A DNA stretch of 64,000 nucleotides from Mycobacterium pinniadriaticum (GTDB taxonomy: Bacteria > Actinomycetota > Actinomycetes > Mycobacteriales > Mycobacteriaceae), in NCBI RefSeq assembly GCF_026242045.1, contig NZ_JAPJDO010000004.1, positions 248,001 through 312,000 of the forward strand, given 5' to 3'. The position numbers were made by a program, and so were the translations under genes. Below, one piece after another: positions 1-8,170 of the stretch. Position 1 is the stretch's first letter. Each line of letters begins with the position of its first letter. The notes beneath the pieces are model-generated. The model worked only from the letters and a program-made list of their open reading frames with translations, had not been told where the DNA came from and ran no database searches.

Positions 1-1341
1 CTGCTCGCTGGGAATCCCGATCACCGCGCAGTCGGCGACCTCCGGGCGCATCAGGATGGCTTGCTCGACCTCGAAGGGAAACACGTTGAAGCCGCCGGAG
101 ATGATCAGGTCACGCAGCCGGTCAGTGATGTAGACGAACCCGTCGGGGTTGCGTCGGCCGATATCCCCGGTGTGGTGCCAGCCGTACCGCCGGATGTCGG
201 CGGTCGCCTCGGGATCATCCAGGTAACGCAGCATGGTCGCCGGGCCCTGCAGGACGATCTCGCCGGTCTGGCCGGCCGGCAGTACTGCGCCCGCGGCGTC
301 CATCGCCTCCATCCGGGTGCACAGGGAGGTCGGCCGACCGCACGAAGCCAGACGAGCCGTGTCGCTGGACCGTATCGCCGCGGCGATGTCGTCCGGAGAC
401 ATCCAGGTCAGTGGGAAGCCGGCTTCGGTCTGGCCGTAGGCCTGTGCCACGACGGGGCCGAGCGCGTCGACGGCTTCGGCGATCCGGTCCGGTGCGATCG
501 GGGCCGCCGCAGATATCACGTACCGCAAGCAAGACAGGTCGCGCCGGGCCAGTTCGGGGTGAGCCAGCAGCCGGTATATCAGGGTCGGCGGCAGGAACAC
601 CGTGGTGACCCGGTGCCTCTCGACGGCTTCGATCACCCGGCCGACATCGGGCGTCGCCATGCAGACAGTGGTGCCGCCGAACTGCAGCTGCGCGAGCGCG
701 ATCATTCCGCCGGCATGGGTAATCGGTGCGACGGCGAGGTTGACCGGCGGCTTGTCGAAGTGCCAGCAGGTCGCCCAGGACGTCGCTGACTTCAGGATGA
801 AGGTGTTAGCGGCCTGGGTGATCTTCGGCTCCCCGGTGGTTCCACCGGTCACGCCCTGACAGCCCAGCGCGTCGGACGGTATCGCCAGGTCGAGTTCGGC
901 GTCGGAATGCCCCTGAGTCCACGCGGCAACGGACGGGTAGTCGGTCGCCTCGGAGTCGATGCACAGCACCGTCGTCAGACTCGGAATGCCGGACAGCAGG
1001 ACCGGCAGACGGTCGGCGATCGAGGAGTGGAACAGCAGCAGACGGCAGCCCCCTCGGCGCAGCACTCCGGCGGTCACCTCGGTGGGTGCGGCGAGGGTGA
1101 CGTTGCACCATGCACCGCCGGCACGCATCGCACCGAGCAACGCGACCAGAGCCCGCGAATCATTGGGGCTGACCACCGCGAACGGGGTGCCGCTGTCGAA
1201 CCCGTCGGCCCGCAGCGCCCGGGCGAGTCCGTTGACCCTCGACTGGGCAGCCGCGAAGGTGATGTCCCCGCCGTCGCCGCCGAAGGCGTACCGATCGGGC
1301 CAACTGCGAGCGGCGAACGCGAGGTGATCGGTTATGTGCAC
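1..1341 (-). CDS. AMP-binding acyl-CoA synthetase/ligase, C-terminus cut by window edge
   Basis: Adenylate-forming enzyme that would activate a carboxylic acid to acyl-AMP and then acyl-CoA. Read on the minus strand, 447 codons are present. Visible are the P-loop-like A3 motif (GGTTGEPK), the A5 motif (YGQTEAG) and the A7 aspartate in HTGD, followed by a RLRDLIISGG segment; the C-terminal catalytic-lysine subdomain lies outside the window. The GTG at 1341 is the only start in frame, because a TGA lies four codons upstream (1351-1353). The gene diverges from the luciferase-like monooxygenase at 1491, and the pair shares a spacer with two identical palindromes. The substrate cannot be told from sequence. 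Confidence 0.88.
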   Translation of the reverse strand, partial: MHITDHLAFAARSWPDRYAFGGDGGDITFAAAQSRVNGLARALRADGFDSGTPFAVVSPNDSRALVALLGAMRAGGAWCNVTLAAPTEVTAGVLRRGGCRLLLFHSSIADRLPVLLSGIPSLTTVLCIDSEATDYPSVAAWTQGHSDAELDLAIPSDALGCQGVTGGTTGEPKITQAANTFILKSATSWATCWHFDKPPVNLAVAPITHAGGMIALAQLQFGGTTVCMATPDVGRVIEAVERHRVTTVFLPPTLIYRLLAHPELARRDLSCLRYVISAAAPIAPDRIAEAVDALGPVVAQAYGQTEAGFPLTWMSPDDIAAAIRSSDTARLASCGRPTSLCTRMEAMDAAGAVLPAGQTGEIVLQGPATMLRYLDDPEATADIRRYGWHHTGDIGRRNPDGFVYITDRLRDLIISGGFNVFPFEVEQAILMRPEVADCAVIGIPSEQ

Positions 1342-1377
1342 GAATGCGACTCAACACCGTTCGTCGTCCGGTCAGAA

Positions 1378-1418
1378 GCGTAGTGACTACGCGGGTGCAC
1401 GCGGCGTAGCCGCTACGC
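1378..1418. promoter_or_regulatory. Tandem 15-bp palindromic operator candidates GCGTAG-N3-CTACGC
   Basis: Two palindromes of identical design, GCGTAG-TGA-CTACGC (1378-1392) and GCGTAG-CCG-CTACGC (1404-1418), lie 26 bp apart centre to centre. They sit in the divergent spacer between the acyl-CoA synthetase (start 1341) and the monooxygenase (start 1491). Identical arms with different spacers and helical-turn-like spacing are what a dimeric repressor such as a TetR or GntR protein would need. No regulator gene adjoins in the window, so the binding protein is unknown. Confidence 0.6.
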
Positions 1419-1490
1419 ATGCCGATACGGCGAGCCGATGGTGCTGTGGATACCAGGCGGTACATCACACGAGAAGGAGACACAACGGCA

Positions 1491-2606
1491 ATGAAGTACG
1501 GCATGTTATGGGAAATGCAGCTGGGGCCGCGGCCCTGGCCGGCCAACGCTGAGGCCAACCACTACTGGGACGCCATCGAGCAGGCGAAGCTCGCCGAACA
1601 GGTGGGCTTCGACTACCTGTGGCACGTGGAGCACCACTTCCTCACCGAGTACTCCCACGCTTCGTCCCCCGAGGTCTGGCTGTCCGCGGTGGCTCAGCAC
1701 ACCGAACGCATCCGGATCGGTCACGGCGTCGTGCTGTTGCCGCCGAAGTTCAACCCGTCATTCCATGTCGCGGAACGCATTGCGGCCCTGGATGTCATGT
1801 CCAACGGTCGGGTGGAGTTCGGTACCGGCCGCGCTGCCACCGCCAGTGAGCTGGAGGCCTATGGCATCGATCCCGCCGATGCGCGCGGCATGTGGCAGGA
1901 AGCGTTGCAGGAGATTCCGAAGATGTGGCGCGACGAGCCCTACCCGGGTTTCGACGGCACCTACATGAAGCTGCCGTCCCGCGAGGTGTGGCCCAAGCCG
2001 ATCCAGCGTCCGGGTCCGCCGATGTGGATGGCTGCCAGCAGCCCGGAGAGCTTCGAGATCGCCGGCCGCAACGGACTGGGCGTGTTGGCCTTCATCATCG
2101 GCCATGCCGACAACTTGACCCCGCTGATCGAGGTGTACCGCGACGCGATCAAGCAGTGCCCGAAGCCACCGGAGGAGATCAACAATCAGATCGCTGCCTA
2201 TGTGCTGACCCACGTCGCCGATAGCCGCGAAGAGGCCCGCGCCGTGGGAGGTCCGGCCGTCGAGTGGTACACGGAGAACGTGTTCAAGCTCTTCTCGACG
2301 GTGTCGGGTAAGCCCGGCTACGAAATCTACGCCAAGATGTTGCCGGAGAACGCCGCGGACATCGAACGCCTGGTGGAGAAGTACGGGAATGCGATTGACC
2401 CGTTGATCGAACTGGGTGTGATCAGCGTCGGCACCCCGGAGGAGTGCCGCAAGACGATCGAGTCCTTTTCCTCCATCGACGTGGACCAGATCATCACCAG
2501 TCACGCGATCGGCGGAATATCGCACGAGAAGGTGATGCGGTCGATCGAGCTGTTCGGCAACGAGGTCATCCCGCACGTGCGGGCCTCGTCGGCGGTTTCC
2601 GCCTGA
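1491..2606 (+). CDS. LLM-class (luciferase-like) flavin-dependent oxidoreductase
   Basis: Bacterial luciferase-family monooxygenase of 371 residues, a TIM-barrel enzyme that uses FMNH2 or F420H2. The N-terminus carries an EQAKLAEQVGFDYLWHVEHHF segment, and RIRIGHGVVLLPPKFNP and NGRVEFGTGRA follow; all are typical of the family. The ATG at 1491 is chosen because a strong AGAAGGAGA ribosome site (1470-1480) precedes it. The longer open frame to 1419 would run through that site. It diverges from the acyl-CoA synthetase at 1341, with shared palindromes between, so both may belong to one degradative pathway. The substrate is unknown. Confidence 0.9.
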   Translation: MKYGMLWEMQLGPRPWPANAEANHYWDAIEQAKLAEQVGFDYLWHVEHHFLTEYSHASSPEVWLSAVAQHTERIRIGHGVVLLPPKFNPSFHVAERIAALDVMSNGRVEFGTGRAATASELEAYGIDPADARGMWQEALQEIPKMWRDEPYPGFDGTYMKLPSREVWPKPIQRPGPPMWMAASSPESFEIAGRNGLGVLAFIIGHADNLTPLIEVYRDAIKQCPKPPEEINNQIAAYVLTHVADSREEARAVGGPAVEWYTENVFKLFSTVSGKPGYEIYAKMLPENAADIERLVEKYGNAIDPLIELGVISVGTPEECRKTIESFSSIDVDQIITSHAIGGISHEKVMRSIELFGNEVIPHVRASSAVSA

Positions 2607-2642
2607 GACGCGAGTCGGCCCAAGCGCAGCGCGGCGACGGCA

Positions 2643-2870
2643 GTGACGGTCTCGACCGCATTGGCGGTCGTGGTCGTCGCTGCCGCGCCGGCCGCGCATG
2701 GGGACAGCAAGCGGCTGAACAGTGTGGTCGACAACGTCTACAGGGTTCAGCGTCAGCATGACTGCACCAACTATGGGGTGGTCATCCACGTCTGCGGTTG
2801 GCGGCCAAAACGGCGTGGACCCGATCCTGGCGAGCGACCCCGATTCAACGTCCTGATCTGGCCAGACGGC
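2643..2870 (+). pseudogene. Decayed CAP/SCP-like secreted protein gene
   Basis: A GTG-initiated frame begins with a signal-peptide-like stretch and then RLNSVVDNVYRVQRQ...CTN. This matches RLNNGVVANVYTVQHQ...CTTN of the intact CAP-like gene at 26051-26536. Homology then hops frames: HPRLRLAA is read in a second frame and an ILASDPDST piece (compare GDLGSDGST) in a third. At least two frameshifts have therefore occurred, and the rest of the domain is missing. I call it an inactivated paralogue; the exact 3' limit is uncertain. Confidence 0.65.
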
Positions 2871-2997
2871 GTAAGCGCTCGGAGTTTCTTCTTTCGTGAC
2901 GACGAAGCGTTCGTCTCGTTGTTCTGTTTGGTGGGTTACTGGCGTCTTGCTGTCCTTTGCTGGTATCCATGGAGCAGCAGGTCTGGAGGGGGATGGG

Positions 2998-3327
2998 ATG
3001 TCGCTTCGGGTCAATGTCGAGGATCTGGTCGCGGCGGGTTCGTCGGTCGCCGGTCATGGTGAGGACGTGGCCATGAAGCACGCCGCGGCCGATGGTCGCG
3101 TGGCTGCTGCGCAGGTCGGCTGGCAGGGTGCGTCCGCGCGGGCTTTGGCTGGCTTGTCCGAGCGGTGGACGGCCACCACTGGCGCGCTGCTGTCCCGCTT
3201 GGGCGACCACGCCCTGGGGCTTCATGCCAGTGCTCAGGGGTTCGCCGAGATGGAGCAGCGCAACAGCCAAGCCCTGCAGGAGCCGGCGCAGGCGGCGAAC
3301 GCGATCGCCAGTCAGACCGATCTCTGA
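2998..3327 (+). CDS. WXG100/ESX-like small protein
   Basis: A 109-residue, mostly helical, cysteine-free protein with a W-Q-G motif in the sequence VGWQGASARAL (about residues 38-48) and no signal peptide. This is the pattern of WXG100-type type VII secretion substrates and their partner proteins. The ATG at 2998 follows a GGAGGGGGATGG ribosome site; an upstream in-frame ATG at 2896 has no such site. It is followed 7 bp later by the DUF1023 hydrolase gene, so the two probably form a secreted or surface pair. Assignment to a particular ESX system is not possible here. Confidence 0.75.
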   Translation: MSLRVNVEDLVAAGSSVAGHGEDVAMKHAAADGRVAAAQVGWQGASARALAGLSERWTATTGALLSRLGDHALGLHASAQGFAEMEQRNSQALQEPAQAANAIASQTDL

Positions 3328-3334
3328 GCAAGCC

Positions 3335-4984
3335 GTGACCCTGACCGTCCTGGATATCGAGCGCTGGGATGCCGGTGATGTGCGGGAGGTGTTCCACGCG
3401 GCGACCAGCCGTGCGCAGGCGGCGATGGACGCCGCTGACGGGTTGGCGAGGCTTCCGGCGTTCGAGTCGTGGGGCGGTGAAGCGGCCGAAGCCGCTCGGG
3501 AGGCGATCGGCCAGACCCGCAAGGACCTCGATGCGCATGGCAACGAAGCGCTGGCGGTGGCGAATGCGGCCCGTAGTGCCGCCGACGAGATCGACCGGAT
3601 CAAATCAGACCTCGCGACGTTGAGGGCCGATGCCGAGGCGTTGGGCATGGAGATCGATCCGATCGCGGGCACGGTGCTGCCCGGCCCCAAGGTCCGCAAC
3701 CCGATGGAAGCCGAACTCAAACAGGCGCAGCTACAGCCACGGTTGGACAAGATCGTGGCCGAAGCCAATCTGGTTGATATGGCGCTGGCCAACGCGATCA
3801 ACATGGCGGGCGGCAAGACACCGATTCCAGTGACGCCGCATGACAATCGCCCGGAGATCCAGGACGCTCTCAACAAGCCATTACCTGAAGACCCCAACGA
3901 GTTTCGTGACCTGTGGACCCAGCTGACGCCGGAGGAAAAGGACTGGCTGTACAGCCGGGATCACAACATCGGCAACCACCCGGGTATGCCGTGGGCCGGA
4001 GACCATTCGAATCCCGGCAAGGATTACTACAACCGGCTGCACCTCCCCGAACTACAGCAGAACGCGCAGGCCGAAGTCGACCGGCTTGAAGCCTTGCATC
4101 CTGAGTGGGCCGCAGGCCACCCTCCCAACCGGTCGACATACGACCAGTGGCGTGCTTGGAGGAGCAAGTTGGACGCCGCCGAGCACACGCTGGATGGCTA
4201 CAACTCCGTGAGCTCCACGCTGTCGCCGAACGACGGGATTCCCCGCTATCTGGGCTTGATCGACGATCAGGGCCACGCGGCAATAGCGATGGGCAATCCC
4301 GATACGGCGACACGCACCGCAACACTGGTGCCTGGCACCGGACAAGATCTCAGCGCATTCCAAGGAGCCACCGACAAGTCGGGGGCCATGTACAACGCCG
4401 CGGTGCAAGCGGATAAGTCGCTCAGGGACCATCTCGCGGTCATGACTTGGATGGGGTACGACCGACCGATGGACCTTGGCCAGGCGGCCGATGACGTGTA
4501 CGCGCGCGGCGGCGCTGGGGCGCTCGACAGCTTCCTGACAGGCAATCAGGCTTCTCATGTTGGCCCCACGTCAATCGACACGGTTGTCGGCCACAGCTAC
4601 GGGTCGACGCTCGTCGGTGCGGCCGGCGCCGACGGGCATCACCTTGCGGCGGAAAATGTCATCGCGGTCGGTAGCCCTGGGATGCTGGTAGGAAATGCAC
4701 ACGACCTCAGTCTCGATCCGGGCGGCCAGGTATATGCCGCCCGGGCCCAGCACGACATCATCCACTTGGTGTCAGGTGCGGCGTTGGGTCCTAATCCGAC
4801 CTGGGATGGGTTCGGGGCGATCGAGATTGCGGCGGCACCCGGTCCTGCCACCGGGCCCGAGATCCTCAACCTGCCCTCCGTCGCGGCCCACAGCAGTTAC
4901 TGGGATGCCGGGAACCCGGCGTTACGCAACATGGGGGCGATCATCGCGGGGCAGCCGCCGCCGCAGATTGTGCCAAATGGATAG
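3335..4984 (+). CDS. DUF1023-type alpha/beta hydrolase, type VII secretion-associated
   Basis: A 549-residue protein. The N-terminal ~200 residues are helical and WXG-like (WGGEAAEAAREAIGQ), followed by an alpha/beta-hydrolase domain with the nucleophile motif GHSYGS and a later DxxH-like catalytic region. DUF1023 proteins in mycobacteria are often paired with ESX-like partners. The GTG at 3335 lies 7 bp after the stop of the WXG100-like gene and gives a sensible N-terminus (TLTVLDIERW); the open frame extends further upstream only through that gene. The lipoprotein gene follows after 6 bp. Enzymatic substrate is unknown. Confidence 0.82.
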   Translation: MTLTVLDIERWDAGDVREVFHAATSRAQAAMDAADGLARLPAFESWGGEAAEAAREAIGQTRKDLDAHGNEALAVANAARSAADEIDRIKSDLATLRADAEALGMEIDPIAGTVLPGPKVRNPMEAELKQAQLQPRLDKIVAEANLVDMALANAINMAGGKTPIPVTPHDNRPEIQDALNKPLPEDPNEFRDLWTQLTPEEKDWLYSRDHNIGNHPGMPWAGDHSNPGKDYYNRLHLPELQQNAQAEVDRLEALHPEWAAGHPPNRSTYDQWRAWRSKLDAAEHTLDGYNSVSSTLSPNDGIPRYLGLIDDQGHAAIAMGNPDTATRTATLVPGTGQDLSAFQGATDKSGAMYNAAVQADKSLRDHLAVMTWMGYDRPMDLGQAADDVYARGGAGALDSFLTGNQASHVGPTSIDTVVGHSYGSTLVGAAGADGHHLAAENVIAVGSPGMLVGNAHDLSLDPGGQVYAARAQHDIIHLVSGAALGPNPTWDGFGAIEIAAAPGPATGPEILNLPSVAAHSSYWDAGNPALRNMGAIIAGQPPPQIVPNG

Positions 4985-4990
4985 GAAATT

Positions 4991-5629
4991 GTGCAGCCGA
5001 TGACCTCGCGATTGGTTCCCGTTGGCCGAGTTGTCGCCGCGCTCTGCGTTTCAAGCATCCTTGTCGCGGGGTGTGGCGGGTCGCTTGGCCCGCCCGTCCC
5101 GAGTGGCGCTACCGAAATAGGAGGTCCGTCAATGACGTCAGCGCCGCCACCCCCGCCAGGGTGGTCTCTGAAAGAGGTTGTGCCACAGAGTGAACAGGAG
5201 GCCCAGGACGCCATCCTCGGCTACCTCAGGCGGACGCTCGCGGTCTTGCCGCCAGGGACAGTTGTGGACAGTCATGGCTACGTCAATTCTGGGAAGCCCG
5301 TGTGGTGTGAGGACGAGCCGAAGGATCCCAAGACAGCGCCGGTTCATGTGCAGGCAGTGGGTGATGTCAAAGTGCCCGGCGACATGGATCCCAAGGCACT
5401 GATCACCAAAGTCGGTGACGCGTGGCGCAGTTGGGGGTGGTACGTGATCGAGCGCGACGGCTTCAACAAGCCCAATCAATTCGGCTATGGCCCGGATGGC
5501 TATCGATTGCAGATTGAAATGTCGAACCCCCCAAGCTATCCGCCGACTTTAACGGCGATATCGCCCTGCTTCCCCGGCGACCTGCCGCGCGATGATGTGT
5601 CCTTCCCGAGGGTTATCGGCACACAGTGA
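4991..5629 (+). CDS. Putative lipoprotein of the WXG100/DUF1023 cassette
   Basis: A 212-residue protein with a type II signal peptide: hydrophobic segment then lipobox LVAGC with the acylated cysteine at residue 28, followed by a Pro/Ser-rich linker. The mature part has two further Cys (in WCEDEP and SPCFPGD) but no fold I recognise. The GTG at 4991 lies 6 bp after the hydrolase stop; an ATG three codons later is an alternative. Tight spacing suggests co-transcription with the preceding two genes and a role at the outer face of the membrane. Confidence 0.78.
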   Translation: MQPMTSRLVPVGRVVAALCVSSILVAGCGGSLGPPVPSGATEIGGPSMTSAPPPPPGWSLKEVVPQSEQEAQDAILGYLRRTLAVLPPGTVVDSHGYVNSGKPVWCEDEPKDPKTAPVHVQAVGDVKVPGDMDPKALITKVGDAWRSWGWYVIERDGFNKPNQFGYGPDGYRLQIEMSNPPSYPPTLTAISPCFPGDLPRDDVSFPRVIGTQ

Positions 5630-5652
5630 CTGCAGTCCCGCGTATCGCATCC

Positions 5653-6897
5653 TCACGAGGTGTCAGTTCGGCCGGCCAGCGGGAGCCGACCGCGCCACAG
5701 CAACAAGCCTGACTGGAGACCGAGCGCGATCGCGATCATCGACACCAGCATCGCTGTGATGGAGGCACTGGTGCTGGTGTTGATCAGCTGCATAACCCCG
5801 ATCAGCCCGATGGAGCCGGGAACCAGAAGCCAGAATCCGGGCTGCAGCAGCGCGGCGGCCGGGGGAGCGTTCGGACGTTGGGAGATCGCCAGTGCGCACA
5901 GCATCAGCGCTAGCCCGCCACCGAATCCGCTTGCGTAATTGCCGAACAGGGCGTTGGCGGCGACTTGGCTGGCGTAGGTGATCAACAGAGTGACCATCAA
6001 CCAGGGCAGGAAACGGACGGGCGGACCGAGGTAGAACAGGATGCCGCATGCATAGAGCAGCACCCCGGCCCATGGCGCCCATAAACCGAAGGTGTTGAAC
6101 TGTAAGGTGTTTAGCTCTGCCGTCGTCACACCGACGACTTGTGCGGCGATCAGTATCCCGAATGCCAACTGGGCCAGTCGCATGAGCCCGTAGGTGAGGC
6201 GGGACGATCCCGAGACCACCTCTCGTGTCGTTAAATCGATGACCGCCAGGGTGATCGCCGCCCCGGGGAGGAACACCGCCAGCGGTGCGAGGATGTCGCG
6301 CACACTGTCTTGGCTGAAATGCCACACCCGACCGAGGCTGAACTCGATGAGCGCAACCAGAAACGAAGCGATGGTCGGCAACAGTTGCTGGACGGCATTG
6401 CTGGTCCGGGCGAGCAGCCTCAGCATGCCGACCATGAGCCCGAACCCGGCGGCGGAAAGCAACGCCGGCAGTGTTGGCTGGATGATCAGAGCGAAGGCCG
6501 TGCTTTGGACCATGTATCCGATTACGGTGACCCACGGCCGAAAACGTGGCGCCAGCTGGTGGATGCGGGCCAGCTCGGCTAATCCGTCAGGGGCGGTGAT
6601 CCTGCCGGTTTGGACATCGCGGACAAGCGTGGCCAGCGGGAATGTCTGATCGAAACGAAGGTCGGCATCGGATCGCTCGACGCGCACGGTGGTGCCAGCG
6701 GCGTGGGCAGACCCGCCGAACTGGACGAAGTTCGGCAGCAACAGCAGCTGATTGCTCAAACCGTACCGGTCGGCCGCCGCAGCCAATGTGCGTCTGATCA
6801 GGGCGATCGGGTAGTTGGCAGCCATCATGGCCGCGCCCAGGCGAGCCAGGAAGTCCACGCTCACCGAGTCGGGAGCCTGGCCGGGGTGCTGGGTCAC
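5653..6897 (-). CDS. ThrE/DUF1212-type threonine/serine exporter family protein
   Basis: A 414-residue integral membrane protein combining the soluble, N-terminal DUF1212/ThrE domain (FVQFGGSA near residue 60, then the TFPLATLVRDVQTG segment) with about ten predicted membrane helices. This is the fused form of the two-gene YjjP/YjjB-type arrangement and fits amino-acid (threonine/serine) export. It is convergent with the lipoprotein gene, 23 bp apart, with no obvious terminator between. Its 5' side faces a long gene-free stretch. The substrate is inferred from family only. Confidence 0.82.
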   Translation of the reverse strand: MTQHPGQAPDSVSVDFLARLGAAMMAANYPIALIRRTLAAAADRYGLSNQLLLLPNFVQFGGSAHAAGTTVRVERSDADLRFDQTFPLATLVRDVQTGRITAPDGLAELARIHQLAPRFRPWVTVIGYMVQSTAFALIIQPTLPALLSAAGFGLMVGMLRLLARTSNAVQQLLPTIASFLVALIEFSLGRVWHFSQDSVRDILAPLAVFLPGAAITLAVIDLTTREVVSGSSRLTYGLMRLAQLAFGILIAAQVVGVTTAELNTLQFNTFGLWAPWAGVLLYACGILFYLGPPVRFLPWLMVTLLITYASQVAANALFGNYASGFGGGLALMLCALAISQRPNAPPAAALLQPGFWLLVPGSIGLIGVMQLINTSTSASITAMLVSMIAIALGLQSGLLLWRGRLPLAGRTDTS

Positions 6898-7325
6898 GGG
6901 TCCACACTAGTCTGATGGATCGGTACATCCGGGCGAATTGCGCCGGGTCATGCCCCGCTGGTTGGTGAACGCAGTCCAGGCGTATTCGACTGAGGCTCTG
7001 TCGGTTTCACCGACCGCATGAAAGCGGCCGAGGTGGTGGCACTTGGTCGAGGGGCAGGCGCGATCCGCAGGAGCAACGGGACATGACGACCCGCATCGTT
7101 TCGCGGCAGGGCAGCGGCAAGCGCGCGAGTCGACAGGGGGACGAGTGCGCCGCGTCGGTTCGGCCTCCTGCCGGCGTAGGGCACGGCGGTCTCTGGTTGG
7201 CAGTTCGGTAATCGTCCCGGCGGTCCGCTTGTTGGGCCTGTGGCAGCGGAGCGATCTCTCTGACCTGTGTTTTTGCAGGTCTTTCGACCATTTCGGCGGT
7301 GTTGCGGATGCGCGACCCCTGGTAC

Positions 7326-7359
7326 ACGGGTTTCGAGTAACGTCCCGCTAGCTCCACCA
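7326..7359 (+). pseudogene. tRNA-Ala-like 3' end remnant
   Basis: The stretch ends in TAGCTCCACCA, the acceptor/CCA end typical of mycobacterial tRNA-Ala, preceded by a T-arm-like CGGGTTTCGAGT. A small insertion (AACG) separates this T loop from the 3' stem strand TCCCG. No matching 5' acceptor (GGAGCTA-like), D arm or anticodon arm lies upstream, so it is not a functional tRNA. A rho-independent terminator follows 59 bp later. It could be an old tRNA gene or the attachment-site copy left by an integrated element. Confidence 0.45.
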
Positions 7360-7417
7360 ATGTGATGAGTACGAGTCGTGGGTTACACCTGAGTCGCGTC
7401 ATCGGTTAGAGATCGAC

Positions 7418-7440
7418 CCCGGCCACCGGCCGGGCTTTTT
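7418..7440 (+). terminator. Rho-independent terminator
   Basis: Perfect 7-bp stem CCCGGCC/GGCCGGG with an ACC loop, followed by C and five T on the plus strand. It lies downstream of the tRNA-like remnant and of no intact plus-strand gene, so it probably belonged to the lost transcript. Confidence 0.7.
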
Positions 7441-7525
7441 CTGTTGGTGGACTGTGCGGCGTGGGTGCGGCCGATGCCGAAGGAATCGGTGCGCGCGCCG
7501 GGGCGAGCTTTCGGTCGAGGTGGCG

Positions 7526-7912
7526 CTACGTGAAGAGTGCGTATAGCACCCACACGATGAGGCCAGTCCAGACCAGTGCAGGCACCCAACCCGTTCTGAC
7601 GACATCTGTTTCAGAGAACCACGCGTGCTCGACCTTGAGCATGTGCTTGGAAAACGGTGCCAGCGCCAGTGAGACCAAGGCCATAGCGAACAGCGTCGAT
7701 GCCCAGATCTCGACGATCGTCAATTCTTGCAGCAGGATTACGAGCAACGCGGCGGACGCGAGTAGTGACAGCATCGTGGTGACGACTGGGTTTCTCCAGT
7801 ATTTCTTCGTGATCGTTTCATACCAAGATTTTTGGCCTCTCCAGAGAATCCACAAAATCTTGATCGGCACAATGACCGCGCCGACGAGCGCGACTATCTC
7901 TATTGCGCTCAT
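7526..7912 (-). CDS. Small integral membrane protein, unknown function
   Basis: A 128-residue protein with four predicted membrane helices and a basic, aromatic loop between the first two (WRGQKSWYETITKKYWRNP). I do not recognise a family. The ATG at 7912 is chosen because the first helix starts right after it (SAIEIVALVGAVIVPI); longer starts would add an Arg-rich leader. It diverges from the CtpF-type ATPase, with about 260 bp between, and may share its regulation. Base composition is slightly AT-richer than its neighbours. Confidence 0.65.
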   Translation of the reverse strand: MSAIEIVALVGAVIVPIKILWILWRGQKSWYETITKKYWRNPVVTTMLSLLASAALLVILLQELTIVEIWASTLFAMALVSLALAPFSKHMLKVEHAWFSETDVVRTGWVPALVWTGLIVWVLYALFT

Positions 7913-8170
7913 GGCGGGTCGGCGCCTTCGGAGCGCTCCCAAGGGCTCGTCATCGTCGGCCCGCCTTCCCATTGCACACCACCGATAGTCGGCCTGTCGT
8001 CGAGGCATCGACAGGGCAGTTGGTCACCAAATGGCCAGGCCGATAGTCAAAGATCGGCGCGCCAAGACAAGACCGTCGTCCCGGCATCGGTGGCCAGGAG
8101 CCTGTCGGTCAAAGTCCGGGTGGCCCTTCACCTACGCTCCGCTGCGTGCGTCTCGGCTAGGCTGCTCTCG

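Larger units (their letters stand above)
6898..7525. other. 628-bp gene-free stretch
   Basis: No convincing gene is seen on either strand; the open frames here have no start signals or recognisable families. It contains a small hairpin (GACCTG/CAGGTC, 7262-7281), a tRNA-like 3' end (7326-7359) and a strong terminator (7418-7440). It reads like a scar of a lost tRNA or integrated element. Confidence 0.5.

Noticed and set aside
1758..3014. A 418-codon minus-strand open frame across the LLM oxidoreductase
   Set aside because: It mirrors the real plus-strand gene, has no family motif or ribosome site, and is basic and repetitive as high-GC antisense frames are.
7284..7359. Complete tRNA gene ending in CCACCA
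   Set aside because: No acceptor 5' strand, D arm or anticodon stem can be paired with the 3' end.
7007..7402. A 131-codon minus-strand frame in the gene-free stretch, with a CSCG motif
   Set aside because: No supported start and no family; it runs through the tRNA-like end. A small integrase or zinc-protein tail was considered but nothing could be confirmed.
8020..8170. DosR box upstream of ctpF
   Set aside because: Half-site-like strings (AAGTCC, GGCCC) occur, but not in the inverted 5-4-5 arrangement.
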